DNA of 64,000 nt, from assembly GCA_900766245.1 (NCBI GenBank), contig CAAFUR010000011.1:62001-126000 (forward strand). The letters are read 5' to 3'. Each line of letters starts with the position of its first letter. Position 1 is the stretch's first letter. Positions 27,607 to 37,573 of this stretch are shown one piece after another. Origin of the DNA: Veillonellaceae bacterium (GTDB taxonomy: Bacteria; Bacillota; Negativicutes; Veillonellales; Veillonellaceae). Both the position numbers and the translations under genes were made by a program. The notes beneath the pieces are model-generated. The model saw nothing but the letters and a program-made list of their open reading frames with translations, made no database searches and was not told the DNA's origin.

Positions 27607-28257
27607 ATGACAAATCAATTAATACAGAAAAAGCAAAAAGCAGTGCTTATGCTCACACTGTTACTAGTAGTCTTTGTTACAGTCTCAGGCTTTATGTGGA
27701 ATCATGGATTCCAAACTACGAAGATAGAAACACGAACAGTAGAAGTGCCAGTAGTGGTACAATATGAACGAGTAGATACTTTACCAAAAGGTGAAGAAAA
27801 AGTTTTACAAGAAGGTACAGTAGGACTTGATGAAGTGGAAGAAGAAATTCACTATAAGCAAGGCGATGTGATAGATACAAAAGAATTACAACGTAAAACG
27901 ATTACTCCAATGCAACCAAAAGTGGTTCAAGTTGGTACTCGAGAAGTAGAAGTCTCACGTTCTTATGATCGTGTGAGAGAAGTTATTACCATGGAAGCTA
28001 CAGCATACTTGCCAACAGATGGTGGTGGAGATGGTATTACTGCCACAGGTATTCGTGCTCGTCATGGAGTAGTAGCTGTAGATCCTAATGTGATTCCCTT
28101 AGGAACACGAGTATATATACCTGGATATGGTGAGGCTATTGCTGCCGATACAGGTGGAGACATTGTTGGGAATCGTATTGATGTAGTGTTAGAAGACTAT
28201 GGATCTGCCATGCAATTTGGACGACGCACAGTAGATGTGTATATCCTCTCTTCTTAG
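27607..28257 (+). CDS. 3D-domain cell-wall protein (YabE/YuiC-like)
   Basis: 216 residues with an ATGGAGG ribosome-binding site. One N-terminal membrane anchor (about 12-30) is followed by a G5-like strand-rich stretch (ETRTVEVPVVVQYERVDTLP) and a C-terminal 3D domain: TMEATAYLPTDGG, GVVAVDPNVIPLGTRVYIP, AADTGGDIVGNRIDV. The three conserved Asp define the domain, which is lytic-transglycosylase-like. It probably remodels peptidoglycan in the periplasm. Its position before rnmV and rsmA matches Bacillus yabE, supporting orthology. Confidence 0.88.
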   Translation: MTNQLIQKKQKAVLMLTLLLVVFVTVSGFMWNHGFQTTKIETRTVEVPVVVQYERVDTLPKGEEKVLQEGTVGLDEVEEEIHYKQGDVIDTKELQRKTITPMQPKVVQVGTREVEVSRSYDRVREVITMEATAYLPTDGGGDGITATGIRARHGVVAVDPNVIPLGTRVYIPGYGEAIAADTGGDIVGNRIDVVLEDYGSAMQFGRRTVDVYILSS

Positions 28258-28836
28258 TCTATGTATCTATGGCGTTTTATTGTAAAAGTCCATAAGGATA
28301 GACCGCAATATATCTTATTCATAATGTCATGTTCAGATATTTCTGTATAGTGCAATAAAAGAACACGGCACATTCCTTCGCAAACGGTATTTCATAATGA
28401 ATTGTCACTTGCAATGATATTCTGTCTTGTAGCAGTTTGTGGATAAATGGATAAAGAGTAGACCGCAATACACCCCCTCAGAAACGGTATTTCATAATGT
28501 TTCTTCGGAGGTATATTGCGGTCTTTTGCATGTGCATGTATGAGGATAAAGTACCACAAGACGTTCTACTCGTAACTGCGTTCCTCAGGAGGATAGTTAA
28601 TGGCTATATTGCAAGTTTTTATTTGTAGTATAGCATGCCGTGCTCTTCTGTATGTTTAACATTTAAAAGTAAAACGCCATAGACTACTACGTCTAATTGC
28701 GTTCGTCTCGGAGCAGCGTTATTTGGCAATTTTGGGCTATGTGTGGTTTGTTGTTAGCTGTAGTGTGATTTGTTAGAGCATGCCATAGGTTTCGATGTAT
28801 GGTATAATAATAGAATATTATATTGTGGAGGAGCTT
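28258..28836. repeat. repeat-rich intergenic region
   Basis: Contains two copies of GACCGCAATA (28301 and 28461), each followed by a copy of AAACGGTATTTCATAATG (28382 and 28482), which is an imperfect tandem repeat of about 100-160 bases. There are two copies of a CTACT-CGT-TGCGTTC-CTC-GGAG block (near 28566 and 28683) and an inverted pair TATGGCGTTTTA (near 28269) / TAAAACGCCATA (near 28670) spanning about 400 bases. No ORF is credible. A TATGGTATAAT extended -10 at 28798-28808 probably serves rnmV. Confidence 0.55.
28460..28527 (+). terminator. large hairpin inside the repeat region
   Basis: AGACCGCAATA pairs with TATTGCGGTCT. Inner stems CCTC/GAGG and GAAAC/GTTTC lead to a loop holding the GGTATTTCATAAT repeat. 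TTTT follows. Confidence 0.65.
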
Positions 28837-29373
28837 ATGTTAAAACAGGTCTTGGTGGTTGAGGGAAAATCAGATATTCAACGGGTGCAACAAGCCTTAG
28901 AGGTGGAGTGTATTGCTACGGAAGGGTTTAATTTGCGTAAGCCTGTGCTCAGTCGGATTAAGGATGCCTATGAAAAGAGAGGGATCATTATTCTGACGGA
29001 CCCAGATTATGCAGGTGAACGGATTCGTCGTTTTTTGACGAAGCGATTCCCTTTGGCTCAGCATGCCTTTGTACCACGTGAAGAAGCCTATGCCAATGAT
29101 GATATTGGGATTGAGCAGGCAAGCCCTGAATCCATCCGTAAGGCCTTAGAAGTGCTTCACATAGAATCTATGGAATCTTCAGAGTTGTTTACGATGCAAG
29201 ATTTAGTACAACATGATTTGAGTGGAGGCCCTAGCAGTGCTGCTATGAGGGCTCGTATTGGTGCTAAGCTGGGTATAGGCTATGGGAATGGGAAGCAGTT
29301 TTTGTATCGATTAAATCATTACGGTATCAGCCGTGAAGCATTTTTTGAGGCACTTTCAGAAGAAATACAGTAG
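28837..29373 (+). CDS. rnmV: Ribonuclease M5
   Basis: 178 residues from the ATG at 28837 (GGAGGAG upstream). The Toprim domain shows VLVVEGKSDIQRVQQAL at 5, the DPDYAGERIRR acidic motif near 49 and RFPLAQHAFV near 68. RNase M5 trims 5S rRNA precursors in Firmicutes. It lies 8 bases before rsmA, as in Bacillus. The 28795 in-frame ATG lies in the promoter -10 region and is not used. Confidence 0.94.
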   Translation: MLKQVLVVEGKSDIQRVQQALEVECIATEGFNLRKPVLSRIKDAYEKRGIIILTDPDYAGERIRRFLTKRFPLAQHAFVPREEAYANDDIGIEQASPESIRKALEVLHIESMESSELFTMQDLVQHDLSGGPSSAAMRARIGAKLGIGYGNGKQFLYRLNHYGISREAFFEALSEEIQ

Positions 29374-29381
29374 GAGAATAC

Positions 29382-30245
29382 ATGATAGAATCAGTCATTG
29401 CAAGTCCAGAGGTTGTACATTATATATGTAAACGGTTTGGCATTCAAATGAGTAAAAAATTAGGGCAAAATTTTTTGATTAAGCGCACTGTGGTGGATAA
29501 GATTGTGCAGGCTGCGGAATTAGAAGTAGGCGATGCAGTGTTAGAGGTAGGTCCTGGGATTGGTACCTTAACGCAAGGTTTGGCACAAAGTGGGGCTAAT
29601 GTTACCTCTGTAGAGCTAGATAGACGTTTGTTAGAGGTCTTAGACACGACCTTAGAGGCATACGATAATGTACGCATCATTCATGGGGATGTTTTAAAAG
29701 TCAATATCCCAGAATTAATGGATCATAAACCGTTCAAGGTAGTAGCGAATTTACCATACTATATTACGACACCAATTATTATGTCTTTACTGGAATCTAA
29801 ATTACCTATTGAACGATTAGTGGTAATGGTGCAAAAAGAAGTGGCAGAGCGTATGATTGCTAAGCCAGGTACAAAAATGTATGGTGCTTTATCGGTGGCG
29901 GTGCAATATTACACAGACCCATATATTGTCATGGATGTGCCACCTAAGGCGTTTTTACCGGCTCCTGAGGTGACTAGTGCCGTGATTTGTTGCCCATTGC
30001 GCAGTGAACCACCTGTGAAAGTCCATAGTGAAGCGTATTTCTTCCGTGCTGTGAAAGCAGGTTTTGCACAACGCCGTAAAACGTTTAGTAATACGATGAA
30101 GACCACTGGATTGAGTAAAGAAGTCATCGAAGCTATTTTGGCAAAAGCTAATATTGATGGATCACGTCGTGGAGAGACATTTACATTAGATGAATTTGCT
30201 CTTATCGGCAATGCTTGGTATGAATTGGAGCAAAAGAATACATAA
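29382..30245 (+). CDS. rsmA: 16S rRNA (adenine1518/1519-N6)-dimethyltransferase KsgA
   Basis: 287 residues. SKKLGQNFLIKRTVVDKIV near 24, motif I VLEVGPGIGTLTQGL near 53, VELDRRLLEVL near 76, the catalytic NLPYYITTPII near 122 and the C-terminal AFLPAPEVTSAV near 187. It dimethylates two adenines in helix 45 of 16S rRNA; loss gives kasugamycin resistance. It is the last gene of its operon; the terminator is shared with the convergent gltS. Confidence 0.96.
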   Translation: MIESVIASPEVVHYICKRFGIQMSKKLGQNFLIKRTVVDKIVQAAELEVGDAVLEVGPGIGTLTQGLAQSGANVTSVELDRRLLEVLDTTLEAYDNVRIIHGDVLKVNIPELMDHKPFKVVANLPYYITTPIIMSLLESKLPIERLVVMVQKEVAERMIAKPGTKMYGALSVAVQYYTDPYIVMDVPPKAFLPAPEVTSAVICCPLRSEPPVKVHSEAYFFRAVKAGFAQRRKTFSNTMKTTGLSKEVIEAILAKANIDGSRRGETFTLDEFALIGNAWYELEQKNT

Positions 30246-30253
30246 GTACAATA

Positions 30254-30294
30254 TAAAAAAGGATTCCACAACAGAGGTTGTAGAATCCTTTTTC
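30254..30294. terminator. bidirectional terminator between rsmA and gltS
   Basis: AAAAAGGATTC-CACAAC, loop AGAG, GTTGT-AGAATCCTTTTT: one mismatch, A-rich on one side and T-rich on the other, so it can serve both convergent genes. Confidence 0.88.
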
Positions 30295-30321
30295 GTTTAG
30301 GGTAGTATATGGAAACATTGA

Positions 30322-31566
30322 TTAAATCAATTTTGCCATAAATGTGATTAAGAATGCGTTAGTAAAGTCGATGAGGAAGGCACCTACTAAGGATACGACT
30401 AACCATGCTTTTGGAGATGGGCCGTATTTAGAAGCCAAGGACAACATGTTTACTAAAGCATTTGGTGTAGCACCTAGACCGAAACCAATAGCACCAGCAC
30501 CTAACATAACGGAATCGTAGTTGCGTTTGAACAACCAGTAGATTAAGTATGCGAAGATAGTAATCAACACCATTTGTGCAGCTAGGATTGCCATTAATGG
30601 TAATGCTAAATCTACTAATTGTGCTAATTTCAAGCTGTTGATTGCCATTGTAACGAAGATACTTAAGGAAACATTAGAAACAGCATCTAGTGCAGCACTG
30701 TTGATTGTAATATGACCAGTGAAGTCAGCATAATTTCGGATACATGCACCGACGATCATTGCCCCGATGTAAGCTGGTAATGGACCAAATACGGAAGATA
30801 GAAGGGCACTCACAAGTGTACCGAGACCAAGAGAAATACCTACGAAAGCAATGACATGCATCAAGGAATGTAGATCGAATAATTTACTTTCACTATCGGA
30901 TTCATTAATATCAATACCGTCAGCTTCTAATAATTCAGGATGATCTACTGGCGTAGGGACATTGTGCATTTTGATGATACGGTCACCTACAGGAGCACCT
31001 AATAATGTACCAGCCACCATACCGAAGGTAGCGGCTGCGATAGCAGCGGAAGCCACGCCAGGGATACCTGTTAATTCTTCAAAGTGAGGACCGAAGGCAC
31101 CAGCTGTACCAAGACCACCCATCATAGAAACGGAACCAGCCATAATACCAAAGATTGGTTCAATACCCATAGCTTTCGCAATTAAGATGCCAGCGCCATT
31201 TTGGAAGACAATCCAGATAGTACACACAATCCAGAAGAAGATAATAGCGACGCCACCTTTTTTAAGTACGTTTAGACTTGCCATAAGACCGATAGTGGTA
31301 AAGAAAGCTAGCATTAAGAATGATTGTAAAGCACCATCGAAGGTAATGTTTACGATTTTATAATAGGATAAGAATGCACATAAGAATGCAAATGGTAAAC
31401 CACCTACGGCTGGTGCAGGCATGCTCACACGCTGTAAGAATGGAGAATGTTTTTTGATAAATTCCCCTAAATACAATGTGACAATAGCTAATGCCACCGT
31501 TTGAATCATGGACAGTTTTAATGTCCAGATTCCATTGACTAGACTCAAGTCGATAAGACCTTTCAT
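30322..31566 (-). CDS. gltS: Sodium/glutamate symporter
   Basis: 414 residues with about 10-12 membrane segments. Family features: MPAPAVGGLPFAFL near 49, GIMAGSVSMMGGLGTAGAFG near 141 and a second inverted-repeat half with MLGAGAIGFGLGATPNALVNM near 355. It imports glutamate with Na+. AAAGGGGG lies upstream of the ATG. It is a single gene on the minus strand. Glutamate uptake would suit an asaccharolytic anaerobe (inference). Confidence 0.95.
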   Translation of the reverse strand: MKGLIDLSLVNGIWTLKLSMIQTVALAIVTLYLGEFIKKHSPFLQRVSMPAPAVGGLPFAFLCAFLSYYKIVNITFDGALQSFLMLAFFTTIGLMASLNVLKKGGVAIIFFWIVCTIWIVFQNGAGILIAKAMGIEPIFGIMAGSVSMMGGLGTAGAFGPHFEELTGIPGVASAAIAAATFGMVAGTLLGAPVGDRIIKMHNVPTPVDHPELLEADGIDINESDSESKLFDLHSLMHVIAFVGISLGLGTLVSALLSSVFGPLPAYIGAMIVGACIRNYADFTGHITINSAALDAVSNVSLSIFVTMAINSLKLAQLVDLALPLMAILAAQMVLITIFAYLIYWLFKRNYDSVMLGAGAIGFGLGATPNALVNMLSLASKYGPSPKAWLVVSLVGAFLIDFTNAFLITFMAKLI

Positions 31567-32016
31567 AGTACAACCCCCTTTGGAATAAGAAGCACATTAG
31601 ATAAAACTTATGCCTTTATCATAGCATGAAATAGGGGGCTTCGTCATAGTGATTTTTGGCACTATAGTGCTTTGTATGCGCTCTTTTCATAGATTCTAAA
31701 TGTAATAAAAAATAGATTAATTGTAAACAATGATGCTATAAATTCTATAGAATGTAGAGAAATGAGTAGATAGTGGCATATAGATAATAATGCATGATGT
31801 ATACATACCAATATTATAATGAAAAAAAATCATAAAATTAATGCAAAAAAAGTATAATAATAAAAGGAAATATGATGAATAATTCTATTACTATATGTCA
31901 AACTTATGAAAAATAACTGATAAGTTTAGCGAAGTGTGGTACTATAATAAGGATAGATTTACATCGCTATTTTAATTTTTATGTATTAAGTAAAGTTACT
32001 GACACGTGAGGTTAAT
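31567..32016. promoter_or_regulatory. divergent intergenic region between gltS and the deacetylase gene
   Basis: 450 bases, AT-rich. It has a TATAAT at 31943-31948 with a TGTGG just upstream, a likely -10 for the deacetylase. A TTCTATAGAA palindrome lies near 31742. No ORF or structured RNA was recognised. Confidence 0.4.
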
Positions 32017-32853
32017 GTGAAACGAATTATTTTAGGTATACTAGGGCTAATTGTGGTCATCGGTATATATTTAGGAATACAGTATCAGCGATCTTGGGAT
32101 TACAAAGCTGTAGGTGTACCAGTTTTAAATTATCATCGAATCGATACAGGTATACGTCATTCTTTGGTGGTTCCCCCAGAAGAGTTTAAGAAACAAATGC
32201 AATATCTCCATGATGAGGGATATCATACAATTACTATGGATGAGTTATATGATTACATGACAAAGGGAACGGAATTACCTGATAAACCAGTTCTCATTAC
32301 ATTTGATGATGGCTATATTGATAACTATAAGTACGCATTCCCTATTTTAAAAGAATACAATATGAAAGCTACCTTGTTTATGATTACTAGTGCATTTGGT
32401 GAAAGTCGCTTTGTCAATGTAGAACAGTTGAAAGAAATGCAAGCTAATGGAATCGATATCCAAAGCCATACGGTGAATCATAAAGACTTGCGAAGTATGT
32501 CCCTAGACCAAGCACGTGATGAATTGATTGGCTCAAAAGCGGTGTTAGAAGATCGTATGAAGCATCCTGTTCGTTACATTGCGTATCCAGGTGGGTTTTC
32601 CAATAAAGATATAGATAGGATAGCAGAAGAAAGTGGGTATCGTATGGCTTTTACAGTACAAGCAGGGAATGTAGAGCCAGGACAGAATCTATTTAATTTG
32701 CCACGACAAGCTGTATTCTTCAATGACACACCATTTCAAAACTTTTGGGTTCGCCTTCATTATCCATGGGAAAATGCTTTTATGTGGCGTATCCATGATA
32801 AATTACTAGAGTGGAACCTAAAAGGGTTAGCAGATATGGAGCCGTTATTTTAA
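32017..32853 (+). CDS. Polysaccharide deacetylase (NodB-homology domain), membrane-anchored
   Basis: 278 residues with a GTG start preceded by GAGGT. An N-terminal signal anchor (IILGILGLIVVIGIYLGI, about 4-21) is followed by a carbohydrate esterase 4 domain: VPVLNYHRID near 35, PVLITFDDGYIDNYK near 91 (catalytic Asp pair), the metal His motif SHTVNHKDLRS near 150 and YIAYPGG near 186. It probably deacetylates peptidoglycan or another GlcNAc polymer in the periplasm. It is a single gene ended by the 32929 hairpin. Confidence 0.9.
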   Translation: MKRIILGILGLIVVIGIYLGIQYQRSWDYKAVGVPVLNYHRIDTGIRHSLVVPPEEFKKQMQYLHDEGYHTITMDELYDYMTKGTELPDKPVLITFDDGYIDNYKYAFPILKEYNMKATLFMITSAFGESRFVNVEQLKEMQANGIDIQSHTVNHKDLRSMSLDQARDELIGSKAVLEDRMKHPVRYIAYPGGFSNKDIDRIAEESGYRMAFTVQAGNVEPGQNLFNLPRQAVFFNDTPFQNFWVRLHYPWENAFMWRIHDKLLEWNLKGLADMEPLF

Positions 32854-32905
32854 TGGTTATATGATATCGTTGACATACCATAAGATATGATTAGAAAGGC
32901 GAGGT

Positions 32906-32975
32906 CCTTTTTGGTAGTTACAACATAAAAAAAGAGGAAAGTTGATATCTGGTGATCAACTTTCCTCTTTTTAAT
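32906..32975. repeat. dispersed terminator repeat, copy A
   Basis: CCTTTTTG, about 15 variable bases, then a perfect stem with arms AAAAAGAGGAAAGTTGAT and ATCAACTTTCCTCTTTTT. It lies between the convergent deacetylase and prfC genes and can terminate both. A near copy is at 37574-37642. Confidence 0.85.
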
Positions 32976-33056
32976 TTAGAAACGATGTATATTATCTATT
33001 ATTGTGCTACAGGTAGTATGAACCTTAGTGATTTATATATCTAAGTGTAGAATATG

Positions 33057-34646
33057 TTATGCCTCTAATTTAGGCGCATGCAAGAATGTAACATCAGGAT
33101 TTCGTTCTACTACCCAACCCATTTGCCATTCGTTGGAGATAAGGACTACAAGACGGCCACGATTATCTTTTACAATCATGGCATTGTCCATACCTTTTAA
33201 ACTGTTCACATCGACTTCGCCATCGATCCAACGAGCTACGCCATATGGCAAGGAGTTGTTCACAAGATCGACACCGTATTCGTGTTTCAAACGGTATTGT
33301 AATACTTCAAATTGAAGCATGCCCACGGCACCGACCACGAAAGAATCCATAGAGTAGAGCGGTTCAAAGATTTGTACAGCACCTTCTTGAGCGAGTTGCG
33401 TCATACCTTTTAAGAATTGTTTCCGTTTCATGGAATCTTTTGGTGTCACACGAGCGAAGAACTCTGGTGGGAATACAGGGAAGTCGCTGAATGTCACTTT
33501 ATGATTGGATGCACATAAGCTATCGCCTACTCCCATAGTGCCTGCATCAAAGACACCAATGATGTCTCCTGGGTAAGCTTCATCAATGATGGTACGCTCT
33601 GTGGCTAAGAATTGTTGCGGTTGCGATAAGCGTAATGTTTTACCAGATTGTTGGTGAAGTACGTTCATACCTTTTTCGAACTTTCCGGAACAAATACGCA
33701 TGAATACGATGCGGTCATGGTGATTTGGATTCATGTTGGCTTGGATTTTGAAGACGAACGCAGAGAAGTCTTCCGACGTTGGTTCTACTGTTTCTTCACG
33801 AGCCACACGAGGGGCTGGCATAGGAGCTAGCTCCAAGAATTTTTCAAGGAATGGTTTTACGCCGAAGTTTGTCATAGCAGAACCGAAGAACATAGGTGTT
33901 AATTCACCAGCTTTTACTTTGTCTAAATCAAAAGCATCACCAGCTACGTCGAGAAGTTCAATGTCATCGATTAAGGATTGATGCACCTCTTCTCCTAATA
34001 GCTCACGGAATGCAGGGTCGTGTACATCACCTTTGGTGGAAGCCAATTTCTTTTGACCATGGGATTCGTCTTTTTCAAATAATTCTACAGTGCTCGTTTC
34101 CCGGTCATATACGCCTTGGTATTCACCGTTAATGCCCACAGGCCAGTTCATAGGAACTGCACGAATACCGAGAGAGTTTTCGATTTCTTCCATCAAATCA
34201 AATGGATTGCGTCCGAAATGGTCAATTTTATTGACGAAGGTAAAAATAGGAATACCACGTTCTTTACAAACGGCGAATAGTTTTTTTGTCTGTGCTTCCA
34301 CACCTTTTGCCACGTCGATCAACATGACAGCGCTATCCGCTGCCATTAAGGTACGGTATGTATCTTCAGAGAAGTCTTGGTGACCAGGGGTATCTAGGAT
34401 GTTCACACGATGACTATCGTAATCGAATTGTAAAACAGAGCTCGTCACAGAGATACCACGTTGCTTTTCAATTTCCATCCAGTCAGATACGGCATATTTT
34501 TGTGTTTTTCTAGACTTAACAGATCCTGCCAAGTGGATAGCACCACCGTATAGCAATAGTTTTTCCGTCAATGTTGTTTTACCCGCATCTGGGTGAGAAA
34601 TGATGGCGAACGTTCGGCGCCGAGTTACTTCTTCTAAAAATGTCAT
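33057..34646 (-). CDS. prfC: Peptide chain release factor 3 (RF3 GTPase)
   Basis: 529 residues. G1 ISHPDAGKTTLTEKLL at about 16-31, G2 RGISVTSSVLQF near 64, G3 LDTPGHQDFSEDTYRT near 87, G4 FVNKID near 142 and C-terminal QLAQEGAVQIFEPL. RF3 recycles RF1 and RF2 after peptide release. On the minus strand TAGAGGTG precedes the ATG. It is a single gene. Confidence 0.97.
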   Translation of the reverse strand: MTFLEEVTRRRTFAIISHPDAGKTTLTEKLLLYGGAIHLAGSVKSRKTQKYAVSDWMEIEKQRGISVTSSVLQFDYDSHRVNILDTPGHQDFSEDTYRTLMAADSAVMLIDVAKGVEAQTKKLFAVCKERGIPIFTFVNKIDHFGRNPFDLMEEIENSLGIRAVPMNWPVGINGEYQGVYDRETSTVELFEKDESHGQKKLASTKGDVHDPAFRELLGEEVHQSLIDDIELLDVAGDAFDLDKVKAGELTPMFFGSAMTNFGVKPFLEKFLELAPMPAPRVAREETVEPTSEDFSAFVFKIQANMNPNHHDRIVFMRICSGKFEKGMNVLHQQSGKTLRLSQPQQFLATERTIIDEAYPGDIIGVFDAGTMGVGDSLCASNHKVTFSDFPVFPPEFFARVTPKDSMKRKQFLKGMTQLAQEGAVQIFEPLYSMDSFVVGAVGMLQFEVLQYRLKHEYGVDLVNNSLPYGVARWIDGEVDVNSLKGMDNAMIVKDNRGRLVVLISNEWQMGWVVERNPDVTFLHAPKLEA

Positions 34647-35164
34647 AATTCACCTCTATTAATACATGTGTATGGTATATACTTTCATATCCTTAAAATT
34701 ATATACTATTTGAGCCCTTCCTGTATAGGATGTGATACTGAAAGTTGAAAAAAGGCGGATATGGTTACGAATAAGATATGCCATAGGTTTGTGAAATTTC
34801 GTGCAAAAGTAATACTGATAGGAAATTTTAAAGGATTATGCAAGATATCTAGAGAAGTATCTTTGTAGAATGTATGGTATATTGAAAAGGAAAAAGGGTG
34901 TTCGTATCATATCTAGCGTGGTCTTACTGAGATAGTTGTTGTATGTTGAAAAGCAAATTTAAATATCATACCTATGTAATATAAGTTGAAAATGTACAGA
35001 AATAGATTGTTTTACAGAACAATGAAAAGTAGGTTCTGTTTAATTTTTGTGTGCAAAAGTAGTATAATAAGAACCAGTGTAAAGAATAGCTATAATAAAA
35101 AATAGAAAATAAATATATAGTAATTATATAGTAATACATAGTAGTAGTTAGGAAGAGGAAGCAT
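34647..35164. promoter_or_regulatory. divergent intergenic region between prfC and topB
   Basis: 518 AT-rich bases. AGTATAATAAG near 35060 is a likely topB -10, and TATATAAT on the minus strand near 34700 a likely prfC -10. No ORF or RNA structure was recognised. Confidence 0.4.
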
Positions 35165-37531
35165 ATGCGTTTATTTATTGCGGAAAAGCCTAGTGTAGGG
35201 CGTGAATTGAGCCAAGTGTTGCCTAATTCACAGAATGCTAAGAGACATGATGGGTATATCGTACAAGGTGACGATGTGATTACTTGGGCCTTTGGTCATA
35301 TGTTAGAACAAGTAGAGCCAGGTGATTATGATGAGAAATATAAATTTTGGAGATTTGAATCTTTGCCAATTTTGCCCACCTCTTGGAAATTAAAAGTTAA
35401 ATCAACGAGTGCTAAGCAGTTTAAGGTTATTAGTGGTTTAATCAAAAAAGCGACGACCATTGTGAATGCAGGTGACCCGGATAGGGAAGGGCAATTGTTG
35501 ATAGACGAAATGCTCGATTATTTGGGGAACACCAAACCAGTAGAGCGTATTCTACTCAATGCGTTAGATGAAAAATCTATGCGTTACGCTTTAGAGCATA
35601 TGCAGGATAATAAGAAATACCAACCTTTAAAAGATTCTGCCTTAGCACGATCCCGTGCGGATTGGTTGATGGGAATGAATTTATCTCGGGCCTATACGTT
35701 AGAGCAACAGTATTTAGGAAACAAAGTGACCTTTCCGATTGGTCGTGTGAAAACGCCAACCTTGGCATTGGTAGTACGGAGAGAACGTGAGTTACAAAAC
35801 TTTGTACCTGTAGAATATTATGTATTACAAGTACAATATGGTCATGAAAAGAGAGATTTTTGGGCGACTTGGAAGCCGAAAGATACGCAACAAGGATTGG
35901 ACCCTGATGGGCATATGCTAGATCAGATCATTCTTAATGACTTGCGTGACCGTTTGATGCAATCACCAGAAGGTACAGTTTCTTTAGTGGAAAAGAAAAA
36001 GAAAAAGGAAGGACAACGGCTGCCTTTTTCCTTATCATCACTACAAATTGTGGCGGGTAAGCTATATAACTATACGCCACAGGAAGTATTGGACATCGCA
36101 CAGAAACTATATGAGAAGAAATATACATCCTATCCCCGTTCAGACTGTGAATATTTGCCAGTGAACCAACTTTCAGATGGAAAAGCAATCCTGTCAAATT
36201 TGGTCAACATGGGACATAAGGAATTAGCTGCATGGGCAAAGGATAGTAATCCTGCTATTAAAAGCCGTGCCTGGAATGATAGTAAGGTTACGGCCCATCA
36301 TGCCATTATTCCGACCACTGTACGTTGCCCACTGCATACCTTATCCAAAGGGGAGCAAAATATTTATTTCCTCATTGCGCAAGCCTATATAGCACAATTT
36401 TACCCAGAGCATGTATATGAGCATACTCGTATCGAAGTGACGCACCAAGAGGAACTGTTTACCACAACGGGACGTGTCGTTATAGATTTGGGATGGAAAG
36501 CATTATATAAAAAGGTAAAATCCACGGAAGAATCAGAAGAAAATCAAGAGGATGAAGAAAAGTCATTGCCCCCTGTACGTAAAGGGGATGCTGTAACGGC
36601 GAAGAATAGCAAGGTGGACCAACGAAAAACAAAGCCACCAAGCCGCTTTACTTCTGCAACCTTGGTGCAGGCAATGAAGGAAATTCACAAATATGTAAAA
36701 GATGAAGAGTTAAAAAAACAATTAAAAGATGTATCCGGTATCGGCACAGAGGCGACACGGGCCACGATTATTGATGATTTAATCCACAATAAGAAAAACC
36801 CGTTCCTTAAAGAAGAAGGAAAAAAGAAAATTTTAATTCCTACAGAGTCTGCCTATACCTTGGTAGATGCATTGCCAGATTCCTTACTGTACCCTGATGC
36901 GACGGCACAGTGGGAAGAGCGCTTAGCAAAGATGAGCGAAGGAACTGAACGGATTGATGTGTTTTTAGAAGACCAAACAAAATTCGTTGTACAACTGATT
37001 GAGGAAGTAAAACGACGGGTAGGAAATACAGCTAAGACAGCTATGCCTAAGTCGGAGACAGGTGGCGAGAGAACGGGACCGAACCGAAACCCTTCCATAG
37101 CGCAACAAACAGGACGATCTTGTCCTAAGTGTAAAACAGGGGAGTTGCTCCTACGGAAAGGAAAGTTTGGGGAGTTTTATGGATGTTCTAAATTCCCTAC
37201 ATGCAAATACACGGAAAATGTATTATCACCAAAGGAAGATGTATCAGGAGCTAGGGAACCAAGAGTTACCAAGGCAAACACGTCATCAATGTCAAAAGTG
37301 GGGATGCCACAAGGACCTAGGGAAGAGATAATGCCTCCCATACCATTGTCGGATGGAAAAGTATTGGATGATACACATAAGGAATACACATGCCCACGAT
37401 GTAAAAAGGGATACCTTATACAGTATGAATCACAACCTGAACCAGTTTGGAAATGTAGCGAAGGTCAAGCTTGTAGAACTACTTGTGCCGATGTAGAGGG
37501 GAAGCCTGCTATTTATGCGAATCGGAAGTAA
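35165..37531 (+). CDS. topB: DNA topoisomerase III (type IA) with C-terminal zinc ribbons
   Basis: 788 residues. The Toprim domain starts RLFIAEKPSVGRELSQVLP and has the acidic NAGDPDREGQLLIDE near 100. The active-site Tyr is in KKYTSYPRSDCEYLP near 316. Other blocks: SRADWLMGMNLSRAYT near 163 and GIGTEATRATIID near 527. Two C-terminal zinc ribbons are visible: CPKCKTGELLL...CSKFPTCKY near 658 and CPRCKKGYLI...CSEGQACRTTC near 744. It decatenates DNA. It stands alone in the chromosome, with no conjugation genes beside it. Confidence 0.95.
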   Translation: MRLFIAEKPSVGRELSQVLPNSQNAKRHDGYIVQGDDVITWAFGHMLEQVEPGDYDEKYKFWRFESLPILPTSWKLKVKSTSAKQFKVISGLIKKATTIVNAGDPDREGQLLIDEMLDYLGNTKPVERILLNALDEKSMRYALEHMQDNKKYQPLKDSALARSRADWLMGMNLSRAYTLEQQYLGNKVTFPIGRVKTPTLALVVRRERELQNFVPVEYYVLQVQYGHEKRDFWATWKPKDTQQGLDPDGHMLDQIILNDLRDRLMQSPEGTVSLVEKKKKKEGQRLPFSLSSLQIVAGKLYNYTPQEVLDIAQKLYEKKYTSYPRSDCEYLPVNQLSDGKAILSNLVNMGHKELAAWAKDSNPAIKSRAWNDSKVTAHHAIIPTTVRCPLHTLSKGEQNIYFLIAQAYIAQFYPEHVYEHTRIEVTHQEELFTTTGRVVIDLGWKALYKKVKSTEESEENQEDEEKSLPPVRKGDAVTAKNSKVDQRKTKPPSRFTSATLVQAMKEIHKYVKDEELKKQLKDVSGIGTEATRATIIDDLIHNKKNPFLKEEGKKKILIPTESAYTLVDALPDSLLYPDATAQWEERLAKMSEGTERIDVFLEDQTKFVVQLIEEVKRRVGNTAKTAMPKSETGGERTGPNRNPSIAQQTGRSCPKCKTGELLLRKGKFGEFYGCSKFPTCKYTENVLSPKEDVSGAREPRVTKANTSSMSKVGMPQGPREEIMPPIPLSDGKVLDDTHKEYTCPRCKKGYLIQYESQPEPVWKCSEGQACRTTCADVEGKPAIYANRK

Positions 37532-37573
37532 GCACAGGTATTCGGCATAGTGGGGGTGTCAATAACAGGGGAG

